Below, piece by piece: positions 1 through 6,008 of a stretch of 23,062 nucleotides of DNA; positions within the stretch are counted from its first letter, which is position 1; each line of letters starts with the position of its first letter. The stretch spans positions 1-23,062 of the IMG/VR virus record IMGVR_UViG_3300021424_000245; one strand, given 5' to 3'. This DNA comes from a virus. The notes beneath the pieces are model-generated. The model made no database searches. It saw only the letters and a list, made by a program, of their open reading frames with translations, and was not told the DNA's origin. Position numbers and translations under genes: made by a program.

Positions 1-38
1 GGGGCACCTTGGTGACCACTTTATTTTGGAGCGTTAAA

Positions 39-281
39 ATGACCAAACTTCGTGATTTTCGATCTCCGCCTTGGGAAGTCTCTTTGTATAAAAAAATTCC
101 TATGGTAAAATACAATCGTGAATCAATTAAACTTATTCGTGAAATCGTCGGAGAACCAATTCGTGTTCGTTTTCGTGGACCTCGGCCGGCTAATTCTGGC
201 CGTTCGTTTGTTACTCGGCAATCCAGTTGTCTGAAGCAAGATGCGGTAACTTTTGCCGTATACCGCGATACTCGGCGATAA
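39..281 (+). CDS. small basic protein of unknown function
   Basis: The product is 80 aa and I recognise no family. I chose the ATG at 39 over an upstream GTG at 9 because a TTGGAG ribosome-binding site sits about 8 nt before it. The protein is rich in Arg and Lys (for example VRFRGPRPANSGRSF around residues 43-57), with no membrane segment or cysteine cluster, so a nucleic-acid- or protein-binding role is possible but only a guess. It lies directly upstream of a strong promoter that drives the next gene, so the two probably belong to different transcription units. The window begins just upstream, so its operon context is cut off. Confidence 0.5.
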   Translation: MTKLRDFRSPPWEVSLYKKIPMVKYNRESIKLIREIVGEPIRVRFRGPRPANSGRSFVTRQSSCLKQDAVTFAVYRDTRR

Positions 282-293
282 TGCAAATTGCTC

Positions 294-322
294 TTGACAC
301 TTGCTCATGCCTGTGTTACACT
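294..322 (+). promoter_or_regulatory. sigma70-type promoter for the 356-811 gene
   Basis: TTGACA at 294-299, a 17-nt spacer, then TACACT at 317-322. The -35 is a perfect consensus and the -10 matches 4 of 6. It lies in the 74-nt gap before the next gene, whose RBS is AAAGGA at about 342-347. This looks like a host-polymerase early promoter. Confidence 0.75.
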
Positions 323-355
323 GTAATCTCAAAATTAAATTGAAAGGACTATATT

Positions 356-811
356 ATGCCTCGTGGAAAATCTATTAAACTCAAGCCGTTTCAAAAGTTG
401 CTAACTGTTCTTGTCTCTGGCAAGCCTGTAACTGTTGAAGAAATTGATGCGACTCTCGGTAAAGAAATTTACATGTATCGCCTCTCAACTTATATTTGGC
501 ACATTAAGACAAATGCCAATGGCGTTGTCAGGGCTGTCAAAGACGGTCGCAAAGTAACTGCGTATCAAATCGTCAATGTAAAAGAGATGGAAGAATATCT
601 CAAGCGCACTGGCGTTACTAAGAGTGGCTTCGAACCTGGTAAGGTCGAAAAGAAGCCCTCAATTGCTAAGCTTGCCGATCTAAAGGCAAAGCCGGTCAAG
701 AAGGTTAAGACTTCTGTGAAGAAGGCTGATCCTGTTCAGCCCGTTGAAGCAGTTCAACCTGTTGCTGACAAAATGACCATCGTTGAAGTTACCGAAACTT
801 CAGCTGAATAA
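356..811 (+). CDS. winged-helix-like small protein with Lys/Ala/Pro tail
   Basis: The product is 151 aa. Residues about 10-74 look like a winged helix-turn-helix: helix (PFQKLLTVLVSG), a second helix (TVEEIDATLG), a recognition-type helix (YRLSTYIWHIKTN) and a beta wing (GVVRAVKDGRKVTAYQIVN). Residues about 95-140 are a low-complexity tail rich in Lys, Pro and Val, like histone H1-type tails. The fold call is by eye. The start at 356 follows AAAGGACTATATT, a good RBS. The gene has its own consensus-like promoter and favours C- or G-ending codons (CTC, AAG, GTC), as gp32 does and the tail genes do not, which suggests high early expression. A DNA-binding role, either regulatory or DNA-coating, is inferred. 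The exact function is unknown. Confidence 0.65.
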   Translation: MPRGKSIKLKPFQKLLTVLVSGKPVTVEEIDATLGKEIYMYRLSTYIWHIKTNANGVVRAVKDGRKVTAYQIVNVKEMEEYLKRTGVTKSGFEPGKVEKKPSIAKLADLKAKPVKKVKTSVKKADPVQPVEAVQPVADKMTIVEVTETSAE

Positions 812-826
812 TATATACATATAATC

Positions 827-898
827 GGGGGAGTAGCGTAACGGACACGCTCACTCTTAAACAACAGCTGACTGTCGGGAAGATAGACAACGTGCCCC
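827..898 (+). other. degenerate tRNA-like structured element
   Basis: This 72-nt stretch in the 105-nt gap between two genes has tRNA-like anatomy. GGGG at 827-830 can pair with CCCC at 895-898. A D-arm-like hairpin (AGCGT 835-839, loop with GG, ACGCT 847-851) is well formed. A weaker hairpin (TGTC 873-876 with GACA 886-889) sits where the T arm would be. No anticodon stem pairs properly and the TTCGA T-loop motif is missing, so it is unlikely to be a working tRNA. Outside the GGGG/CCCC pairing, ATAA (821-824) can pair with TTAT (899-902). It could be a decayed tRNA or another small structured RNA. Confidence 0.3.
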
Positions 899-916
899 TT
901 ATCCTAGGTTTGTATT

Positions 917-1483
917 ATGAATATTTTCTACCTAGATCGTGATCCTAAAACTTGTGCTGAAATGCACCTCGACAAGCATGTGGTCAAAATGATCATTGAG
1001 TATGGACAACTTATGTCTACGGCTCATCGTTTTCTTGATGGTCATATGTATCTTGACAAGACGGCTAATGGTCGATCTATCAAACGATGGCGTGTTAAAG
1101 ATGATATAGAAGACATTTTGATGAAAGCTTCACATATCAATCATCCGTCAGCCATATGGGCTCGCGCAACACGCCAAAATTATATTTGGTTTCATCGTAT
1201 GTGGTATTATCTTTGTAAAGAATACACTTATCGTTATGAAAAAATTCACTCTGTAGAAACACGGCTTGGTCAAGTGCTTTATCTTCCACCCGAAAATATT
1301 GCTCCTGGTGATTTTTATCCTCCGACTCCAGCCATGCCAAATGAATGCAAAATACCAAATAATTCTTTAGCATCTTATCACAAATATTACATAGAGCGTA
1401 AAAATCATTTCGCCAAGTGGACTAAGCGTGATGTTCCGTTTTGGTTCTCAGAAGGACTAAATAAACATAATGCCAACTTATAG
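917..1483 (+). CDS. conserved aquatic-phage protein, function unknown
   Basis: The product is 188 aa. The N-terminus (NIFYLDRDPKTCAEMH, then DKHVVKMIIEYGQL, then TAHRFLDG) matches, from memory, a family seen widely in marine T4-like and other phages and usually left as hypothetical. Conserved-looking His, Asp and Lys residues (H17, D19, K20, H21, H37) could form a catalytic or metal site, but I cannot assign a reaction. A second block (NHPSAIWARATRQNYIWFH) is rich in aromatics. There is no signal peptide or membrane segment. Its end overlaps the next gene by 14 nt, so the two are likely co-transcribed. The RBS is weak (TAGG at about 905). Confidence 0.75.
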   Translation: MNIFYLDRDPKTCAEMHLDKHVVKMIIEYGQLMSTAHRFLDGHMYLDKTANGRSIKRWRVKDDIEDILMKASHINHPSAIWARATRQNYIWFHRMWYYLCKEYTYRYEKIHSVETRLGQVLYLPPENIAPGDFYPPTPAMPNECKIPNNSLASYHKYYIERKNHFAKWTKRDVPFWFSEGLNKHNANL

Positions 1484-1766
1484 ATTTGTGAACATTGAAA
1501 CTGATGAAGAGTTTGAGGATTTTTTGACCAATTCTCGTAAAGAAGAGTTGTTAGAAAAAAACCAACATATTCGCCAGTTGCCATCTGCGCCTGCTATTAT
1601 CAGTAGTTCCGGTAGCCTCGACTCGAAAACTGATGATACTTGGAAAGAGGTTTTAGCGAAAGTTTCTGAAGCCCATCCCGACAGTCCTCTTGCGTCAAGA
1701 TATGGCAAGAAAACAATACATCAGGCGAAAGCTCGAGATATTTTTAACAAGTGGAAAAATAACTAG
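1470..1766 (+). CDS. FmdB-like small phage protein (no zinc cysteines)
   Basis: The product is 98 aa. The start (MPTYRFVNIETDEEFEDFL) is the typical N-terminus of FmdB-like 'putative regulatory' proteins common in T4-like cyanophages and other marine phages. In cellular FmdB proteins this is followed by a CxxC zinc ribbon, but here there is no cysteine at all, as I recall for the phage versions. The middle (HIRQLPSAPAIISS) and the C-terminal part (HPDSPLASRYGKKTIHQAK) also fit the phage family. The function is unknown. The gene overlaps the preceding one by 14 nt, with GAAGGA inside it as a distant RBS, and ends before a strong terminator. Confidence 0.65.
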   Translation: MPTYRFVNIETDEEFEDFLTNSRKEELLEKNQHIRQLPSAPAIISSSGSLDSKTDDTWKEVLAKVSEAHPDSPLASRYGKKTIHQAKARDIFNKWKNN

Positions 1767-1793
1767 ATGATGAGTTTGTATTTTTCATCAACC

Positions 1794-1830
1794 AGAGAGA
1801 TAACCAATACATTTGGTGTCTCTCTTTTTT
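1794..1830 (+). terminator. rho-independent terminator
   Basis: The stem is AGAGAGA (1794-1800) with TCTCTCT (1819-1825), extended inside by ACCAA with TTGGT, and is followed by a T run. It closes the first plus-strand unit, 22 nt before the phoH start. Confidence 0.9.
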
Positions 1831-1851
1831 ATTTCCAAAAAGGTAGAACTA

Positions 1852-2535
1852 ATGGCAAAAAAACTACAGAATCAACAAAACCATTTTTCTTTAAGAAGAA
1901 TCAAGCCGTTGACCTTAAATCAAGAGGACACATTTAACGCCTTTAATGAAGGCAAACATTTACTTTTACATGGTGTTGCCGGAACAGGTAAAACATTTAT
2001 AACACTTTACTTAGCATTAAATGAAGTTCTAAAAGGAAATTCTCTTCAAGATAAAATAGTTATCATTCGCTCTGTAGTCCCAAGTCGAGACATGGGATTT
2101 TTACCAGGAAATGTAAAAGAAAAAACAAAAGTATACGAAGAACCATACCGAGAAATTTGTGATGATCTATTTGGTCGTGGCGATGGTTATGATATACTAA
2201 AGACTAAAAAACTTATTGAATTCGGCACAACTTCATATTTAAGAGGTGTAACCTTCAAGAATGCCATTGTAATGGTTGACGAATCGCAAAATATGAATTA
2301 CCATGAGCTTGATACAATCATTACACGAATTGGTGATAACTGCCGTATTGTGTTTTGTGGTGATTACCGACAAAGTGATTTAAATTCAAAAGAACGAACA
2401 GGTTTGCTTGAGTTTATGAAAATCATAGATAAAATGGGATGTTTTGATAAGATTGAATTTGGTGTTGAAGATATTGTTCGATCTGAATTGGTAAAAAATT
2501 ATATTGTGACTAAATTGGAATTAGGTTTTGCGTAA
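1852..2535 (+). CDS. phoH: PhoH-like P-loop ATPase
   Basis: The product is 227 aa from the ATG at 1852, preceded by AAAGGTAG. An upstream in-frame start at 1813 lies inside the terminator stem and is rejected. Walker A is GVAGTGKT (residues 41-48), Walker B is VMVDESQN (140-147), and a GDYRQSD motif (170-176) follows, all typical of PhoH and related superfamily 1 helicase-like ATPases. PhoH-like genes are very common in marine phages, also outside phosphate-stress contexts. The precise role is unsettled, with proposals ranging from RNA helicase to RNase partner. It is followed with an 8-nt overlap by the exonuclease gene, so the pair is likely translated together. Confidence 0.92.
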   Translation: MAKKLQNQQNHFSLRRIKPLTLNQEDTFNAFNEGKHLLLHGVAGTGKTFITLYLALNEVLKGNSLQDKIVIIRSVVPSRDMGFLPGNVKEKTKVYEEPYREICDDLFGRGDGYDILKTKKLIEFGTTSYLRGVTFKNAIVMVDESQNMNYHELDTIITRIGDNCRIVFCGDYRQSDLNSKERTGLLEFMKIIDKMGCFDKIEFGVEDIVRSELVKNYIVTKLELGFA

Positions 2536-3187
2536 CTTTGAATTTGTAAAATTAAAATCACTAGACTACGATCTTAAAGCAGTAACAACAGATGATGGAA
2601 GAGTGTACGAAACACCGACAGGTGAAAAGTATCCTTCCATCACTACTGTTCTTTCTTCTTATAACAAGAAAGCTTTGTTTGAATGGCGTGAGCGTGTAGG
2701 CGCTGAAGAAGCAAATCGTATTTCTCGAAAGGCTTCAAGTCGAGGCACAAAACTTCATACGATTTGTGAAAAATATCTTTTAAATGAATCTGACGGCATA
2801 AAGTTTAAAACTATGATGCCTGATACCAAAGAATTATTTCTTCAACTTAAACCACATATTGATGAAAATGTTGGTCGTGTGTTTGGCATTGAACAAGCAC
2901 TTTTTAGCCATCGATTGAAAATTGCTGGTCGTTGTGATTGTATTGCAGAATGGAATAATCAACTTTCAATTATTGACTATAAAACGGCTTCAAGAGAAAA
3001 AAGTGAAGACGGCATTTTAAACTATTTTATGCAATGCACTGCATACGCTGAAATGTTTGAAGAACGAACTGAATTGCCAGTAAATCAGATTGTGGTTGCA
3101 ATTGCAGTTGAAGACTCACAACCACAAATCTTTGTAAGGGAAAAGCATAAATACCTTAATGCGTTAATGAATTATATTGCTGTATGA
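2528..3187 (+). CDS. PD-(D/E)XK exonuclease (RecB/Cas4-like)
   Basis: The product is 219 aa and appears to start at TTG (2528), overlapping the phoH stop, with TTAGG just upstream. No in-frame ATG precedes the conserved N-terminal region. Motifs fit the RecB-type nuclease family: SRGTKLH (residues 71-77) as the N-terminal motif, IEQALFSHRLKIAGRCD (121-137) with Asp137, IIDYKTA (148-154) giving D-x-K, and QCTAYAEMF (169-177) as the Q-x3-Y motif. The family degrades DNA ends from single- or double-stranded DNA. In phages it may serve host DNA breakdown or recombination. A late-promoter-like box lies inside its 3' end, and the permuted tmRNA begins right after the stop codon. Confidence 0.85.
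   Translation: MRNFEFVKLKSLDYDLKAVTTDDGRVYETPTGEKYPSITTVLSSYNKKALFEWRERVGAEEANRISRKASSRGTKLHTICEKYLLNESDGIKFKTMMPDTKELFLQLKPHIDENVGRVFGIEQALFSHRLKIAGRCDCIAEWNNQLSIIDYKTASREKSEDGILNYFMQCTAYAEMFEERTELPVNQIVVAIAVEDSQPQIFVREKHKYLNALMNYIAV
3146..3153 (+). promoter_or_regulatory. T4-late-type box ahead of the tmRNA
   Basis: CATAAATA followed by C matches the T4 late core TATAAATA at 7 of 8 positions. It lies inside the exonuclease gene, about 40 nt before the tmRNA acceptor piece begins, so transcription would start near 3159. The same kind of box occurs at 11797-11804 and 19580-19587. It is a candidate only, since the core is AT-rich and can occur by chance. Confidence 0.45.
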
Positions 3188-3440
3188 AGCAAAGAGAAAA
3201 GTGTTCTGGACGGCGGTTCGACTCCGCCCATCTCCACCAAGAGCATATTAGAAATAGTGTGTTGTTGCTGGGGATGAAATGGTTTCGACAGGGCAAATAG
3301 TAACAGAGTGGACAGCACGACACAGAGAGTCGTTAAAAGTAAATCAAGTAAATGCAAACGATGAAAAGTTCGCATTAGCAGCCTAAACACTGCTTAGGGT
3401 TCGGTGGGTTCCTCGTAACAGAATACCCACCATTTATTAA
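3188..3440 (+). ncRNA. ssrA: circularly permuted two-piece tmRNA
   Basis: tmRNA rescues stalled ribosomes and tags the nascent protein. Here the gene order is permuted. The acceptor piece (about 3190-3239) carries GGAC, a T arm (GGCGG 3212-3216, TTCGACT, CCGCC 3224-3228), CATCTCC (3229-3235) and ACCA. An intervening segment (3240-3269) follows. The coding piece then starts with GGGGATG (3270-3276), which pairs with CATCTCC in 7 bp including one G-U. TGGTTTCGACAGGG is the hallmark tmRNA D-loop region. ACGAC/GTCGT (3317-3333) forms a hairpin where pseudoknot 1 should lie. The tag frame 3354-3386 reads ANDEKFALAA then TAA. A strong hairpin follows (GGTGGGT 3403-3409, ACCCACC 3425-3431). CAGAGT (3304-3309) can pair with GTTCTG (3203-3208) as helix P2. 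Exact outer ends are uncertain. Confidence 0.93.
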
Positions 3441-3524
3441 AACAAAATCCCAATCGCCGCAAGAGGCAAATATTTTTTTATGAGACTTTTTAAAGTCTAG
3501 TGGGTAAACTATCTTGAAAGGAAA

Positions 3525-4085
3525 ATGATGGGAGCAAAAACCTTATTTTTTGGATTGTCATTAGCAAGTATTATTGTAATGTTGCTAGCAATTCATGTGG
3601 ATACAAGAAGCATTCTACCGATGAAAGCGCCATTTAACGCGCTTAATGCAGAAGCACAAAAACAAATATCGTGTTTAGCTGAGAACATTTATTTTGAAGC
3701 TGCACATGAACCAAAAGATGGCAAAATAGCAGTTGCTTTTGTTACTTTGAATCGCCTACGAACAGGCAATTATGCAGACAGTATTTGTGGCGTGGTCACA
3801 CAAAAGACCAACGGCGTTTGCCAGTTTTCATGGTATTGTGATTCAAACTTTACCACAAAGCGCTTGACAATTAAGAACAGTCCGTTGTATAATGAAATCT
3901 TAGAAATGTCGACCTATCTTTATCTAAACCTACATCGGGTTCAAGATGTTACGAATGGTGCGACATTCTATCATGCGGATTATGTTAATCCTGGCTGGCA
4001 ACTAAAAAAGGAAAAGCAAATTGGTAGACACATCTTCTACAAACGAAGCGGAGATCAAATTGACCGAAACAAAACCATTATATAA
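3525..4085 (+). CDS. SleB-type cell wall hydrolase, membrane-anchored or exported
   Basis: The product is 186 aa. Residues 5-24 are hydrophobic (a signal or anchor), followed by a Hydrolase_2/SleB domain at about 45-178. The key block CLAENIYFEAAHEPKDGKIA contains the Glu (E58) expected to be catalytic. VTLNRL, ICGVVTQK and CQFSWYCD follow in the family order. SleB enzymes are lytic transglycosylases acting on peptidoglycan. In a phage this may be the lysis enzyme, with the N-terminal segment acting as a signal-anchor-release element, but it could also be a virion or entry enzyme. The start at 3525 follows AAAGGAAA; an ATG at 3528 is equally possible. The next gene overlaps its end by 65 nt. 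Confidence 0.85.
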   Translation: MMGAKTLFFGLSLASIIVMLLAIHVDTRSILPMKAPFNALNAEAQKQISCLAENIYFEAAHEPKDGKIAVAFVTLNRLRTGNYADSICGVVTQKTNGVCQFSWYCDSNFTTKRLTIKNSPLYNEILEMSTYLYLNLHRVQDVTNGATFYHADYVNPGWQLKKEKQIGRHIFYKRSGDQIDRNKTII

Positions 4086-4308
4086 TCGAGCAAACCGCGA
4101 TTTAATTACAATTATGATAGCACTTACAATTGTATCTTGTACCGCAATTGTTGGTACAATTGTATATAATTTAAATGATCGCAATAACATGGCGAAAAAT
4201 ATCGAAGCTGCAATTGCAAAGGGTGTTGATCCTTTGTCTGTAAAGTGTGCATATGAAACAAATCCAAATTCTGTTTGTATTGCACATTCTTTAAGTAACA
4301 AGAAGTAA
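4021..4308 (+). CDS. small single-span membrane protein
   Basis: The product is 95 aa, starting at TTG (4021) with AAAGGA 8 nt upstream. This start lies inside the SleB gene, giving a 65-nt out-of-frame overlap. Residues about 28-50 form one transmembrane helix (LITIMIALTIVSCTAIVGTIVY). The C-terminal part has two cysteines (VKCAYETNPNSVC), possibly an exported disulfide loop. I do not recognise the family. Nested overlap with a muralytic gene recalls lysis cassettes where a holin, antiholin or spanin overlaps the endolysin, so a lysis role is an inference from position and topology only. Confidence 0.6.
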   Translation: MVDTSSTNEAEIKLTETKPLYNRANRDLITIMIALTIVSCTAIVGTIVYNLNDRNNMAKNIEAAIAKGVDPLSVKCAYETNPNSVCIAHSLSNKK

Positions 4309-4324
4309 TTTTTGGAGATATATT

Positions 4325-4639
4325 ATGACTAAATTTACATTTATTTCAGAGGAGCCTCAGGACTATAGCAAAGTTACGTTTGAATTTAACGCAATATCGC
4401 TAGATACGATGCTTAGACGATTTGAAAGTTTTCTTCGTGGTTCTGGTTATACCTTTGATGGTTATCTTGAGATTGTTGAACCATTATCTGAAGAATTAAG
4501 TGATGTTGAAATTGATGATGTAAATAATGTTGGTGAAAAAGTTTTTTCAAATCTAGTAGATGGTCTAAACGGAGTTAGCGCTATTGAAAACGAACTTTGG
4601 CTCAACGAAGGAGTACAATGCCAACTAAAGATGAAATGA
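4325..4639 (+). CDS. acidic protein of unknown function
   Basis: The product is 104 aa with a strong RBS (TTGGAGATATATT before ATG). The same TGGAGATATAT leader precedes gene 26 on the minus strand. The composition is acidic, with many Glu and Asp residues in 47-70 (for example EELSDVEIDDVNNVGEK). No membrane segment, cysteine cluster or known motif is visible. It overlaps the gp33-like gene by 22 nt, so it probably belongs to the same operon as genes 33, 59 and 32. From memory, similar small proteins occur beside gene 33 in aquatic T4-like phages. I cannot assign a function. Confidence 0.6.
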   Translation: MTKFTFISEEPQDYSKVTFEFNAISLDTMLRRFESFLRGSGYTFDGYLEIVEPLSEELSDVEIDDVNNVGEKVFSNLVDGLNGVSAIENELWLNEGVQCQLKMK

Positions 4640-4842
4640 AAAAGTTTGCATATGCAATTGACAGCATGGTTGCAAACTCAGACTATACATATCTTGAAGC
4701 CATTGTAGAGTATTGTAAAGAAACTGGACTTGAAGTTGAAGTTGCTGCGTCTTTAATTAACACTGGTCTTAAAGCTAAGATTGAATCTCAAGCGATGGAC
4801 CATAATATGTTGAAAATTAAAACATCACGATTACCTATATGA
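4618..4842 (+). CDS. 33: gp33-like late promoter transcription accessory protein
   Basis: The product is 74 aa from the ATG at 4618, preceded by GAAGGAG. A longer reading from 4597 uses a GTG start without an RBS and is rejected. The sequence (KDEMKKFAYAIDSMVAN, YLEAIVEYCKETGLEVEVAA, LINTGLKAKIESQAMD, ending in LPI) fits the small all-helical gp33 of T4-like cyanophages as I remember it. T4 gp33 binds the RNA polymerase beta flap and links the late sigma factor gp55 to the sliding clamp. The assignment is supported by position: T4 also has 33 next to 59 and 32. The stop overlaps the gene 59 start (ATGA). Confidence 0.7.
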   Translation: MPTKDEMKKFAYAIDSMVANSDYTYLEAIVEYCKETGLEVEVAASLINTGLKAKIESQAMDHNMLKIKTSRLPI

Positions 4843-5456
4843 TTACTGGATATGAAGCGTTTTGTATTTTTCAAGCACTCAAACTTCATTTCTCTTCCGA
4901 TTCATACGATTTTTTTAAGTATCACGGCAAAAGTAAAATCTATGTAGATTCTTTTGAAAATCGTAAAGACAAGTATCATTTCTATAAACTATCTCGGCGA
5001 CTGCCAAGTAAAGATGAATTAATTTTGTTTATTGTTGCTAATCTGCTTCACAATGATAATTTATGGGTTGGTGATTTGTTGACCGAAGAATCCGAAACCA
5101 TCTTTAGAGAGCGACAAAAGATTATTCAAAGTCTTTCGTACACTTTTGAAAATGATTGTCGTAAACTCTTTGCTGGTATCGACAATCCAAATGATTTATT
5201 GCAAAGTGAATCTGGTGATTATCCAGTTCTATTAACAAAAACTCTGCAAAAAGAAATACAAATTGAAACTCTTTGTATACTTAATTCTATACTGAAGTTT
5301 TTTCCAATGTGGTCGAAAAAAATTACTGACACTATTCGATGGCCAGATTACCGAAGAAAAGTTGAAAAGTTTACCGCATTTTTATCTTTTGATGATGTAA
5401 AATGTAAATCTATTTTAAAGAAAGTAATGAATGAAAGTAAAAAAGTTGTATCTTGA
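4839..5456 (+). CDS. 59: gp59-like loader of DNA helicase
   Basis: The product is 205 aa, close to T4 gp59 (217 aa). The opening (GYEAFCIFQALKLHFSS, YDFFKYHGK), ENRKDKYHFYKLSRRL, ILFIVANLLHNDNLWVGDL and the late FENDCRKLF mirror T4 gp59 segments (KYNW, RRDKYFFQKLSEK, LALIFISNLVANQDAWIGD). gp59 loads the gp41 helicase onto gp32-coated forked DNA. The neighbours (gp33 before, gp32 two genes later) keep the T4 order, with a HAD phosphatase inserted. It starts in an ATGA overlap with gene 33, and the next gene begins 26 nt before its end. Confidence 0.88.
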   Translation: MITGYEAFCIFQALKLHFSSDSYDFFKYHGKSKIYVDSFENRKDKYHFYKLSRRLPSKDELILFIVANLLHNDNLWVGDLLTEESETIFRERQKIIQSLSYTFENDCRKLFAGIDNPNDLLQSESGDYPVLLTKTLQKEIQIETLCILNSILKFFPMWSKKITDTIRWPDYRRKVEKFTAFLSFDDVKCKSILKKVMNESKKVVS

Positions 5457-5934
5457 CATGGATGGTGTTCTAGCACATTTTGATAAGCGCTATCACGAAC
5501 TGTTCAATGAATCACCGGCAGACTCAAGACAAAACAAAAACTTTAGTCCTAACTGGACTACTTTTGTTGAGGGCGAAAACTTTGCTACACTTGATAAGTT
5601 TCCTGGTGCTGATGAACTTGTAAAATTTGTGAGAAAGCTAGAAAATGATTTTGATATTATAGTTGAAATCTTATCTTCTAGTGGTGGCGAAAAATATCAC
5701 AATGAAGTTACACTTCAAAAAAATAATTGGCTTAATGGACATCAAATTTATTACACTCGTAATATTGTGCCTGGCCGCCGACTAAAGAAGAACTATGCAA
5801 CACCAAAAACCATTTTAATTGATGATACGCCAGATGTAATTGACGATTTCAACCGCGCAGGTGGTATTGGCATTCTTCATGTGAATGTGGCAGATACAAT
5901 TAAAAAGTTGAAGGACACATTTGCACTTCACTAA
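5431..5934 (+). CDS. HAD-family phosphatase, 5'(3')-nucleotidase-like
   Basis: The product is 167 aa. HAD motif I is DMDGV (D9, D11: nucleophile and acid/base), motif II is LSSS (81-84), candidate motif III lysines are K119-K120, and motif IV is LIDDTPDVI (129-137) with D131-D132. Its length and the small cap region resemble 5'(3')-deoxyribonucleotidases, so dephosphorylation of dNMPs in phage nucleotide metabolism is a reasonable guess, but the substrate cannot be read from sequence. It lies between genes 59 and 32, which are adjacent in T4. The start overlaps the end of gene 59 by 26 nt, with only a weak purine-rich RBS (AAAGAAAG). Confidence 0.85.
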   Translation: MKVKKLYLDMDGVLAHFDKRYHELFNESPADSRQNKNFSPNWTTFVEGENFATLDKFPGADELVKFVRKLENDFDIIVEILSSSGGEKYHNEVTLQKNNWLNGHQIYYTRNIVPGRRLKKNYATPKTILIDDTPDVIDDFNRAGGIGILHVNVADTIKKLKDTFALH

Positions 5935-6008
5935 ATATATCTACATTATGTTTTTGTGGATAATTCGTTTACATACCGTTAATACTCCGTCATACGAAAG
6001 GAAAATAT

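Noticed and set aside
1-7. GGGGCAC at the window start can pair with GTGCCCC at 892-898
   Set aside because: The two are nearly 900 nt apart with genes between; a 7-nt match is easily due to chance.
1813-1851. Upstream ATG that would extend PhoH by 13 residues
   Set aside because: It lies within the terminator hairpin and lacks an RBS; the ATG at 1852 has AAAGGTAG upstream and fits the family start.
3172-3390. 72-aa minus-strand open frame opposite the tmRNA
   Set aside because: It lies across the conserved tmRNA parts; the frame arises from the RNA sequence and shows no RBS or family resemblance.
3484-3499. AGACTTT/AAAGTCT hairpin as a tmRNA terminator
   Set aside because: It is a good palindrome, but no T run follows on the plus strand; the T run lies before it, so I did not call a terminator.
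4597-4617. Upstream GTG that would extend the gp33-like protein by 7 residues
   Set aside because: The ATG at 4618 has a perfect GAAGGAG spaced correctly and the family begins there.
5935-6008. Possible promoter for gene 32 (TTTACA and TTAATACT) and CTAAATAT box
   Set aside because: The spacing between candidate -35 and -10 elements is wrong and the late-type box matches poorly; nothing firm could be called.
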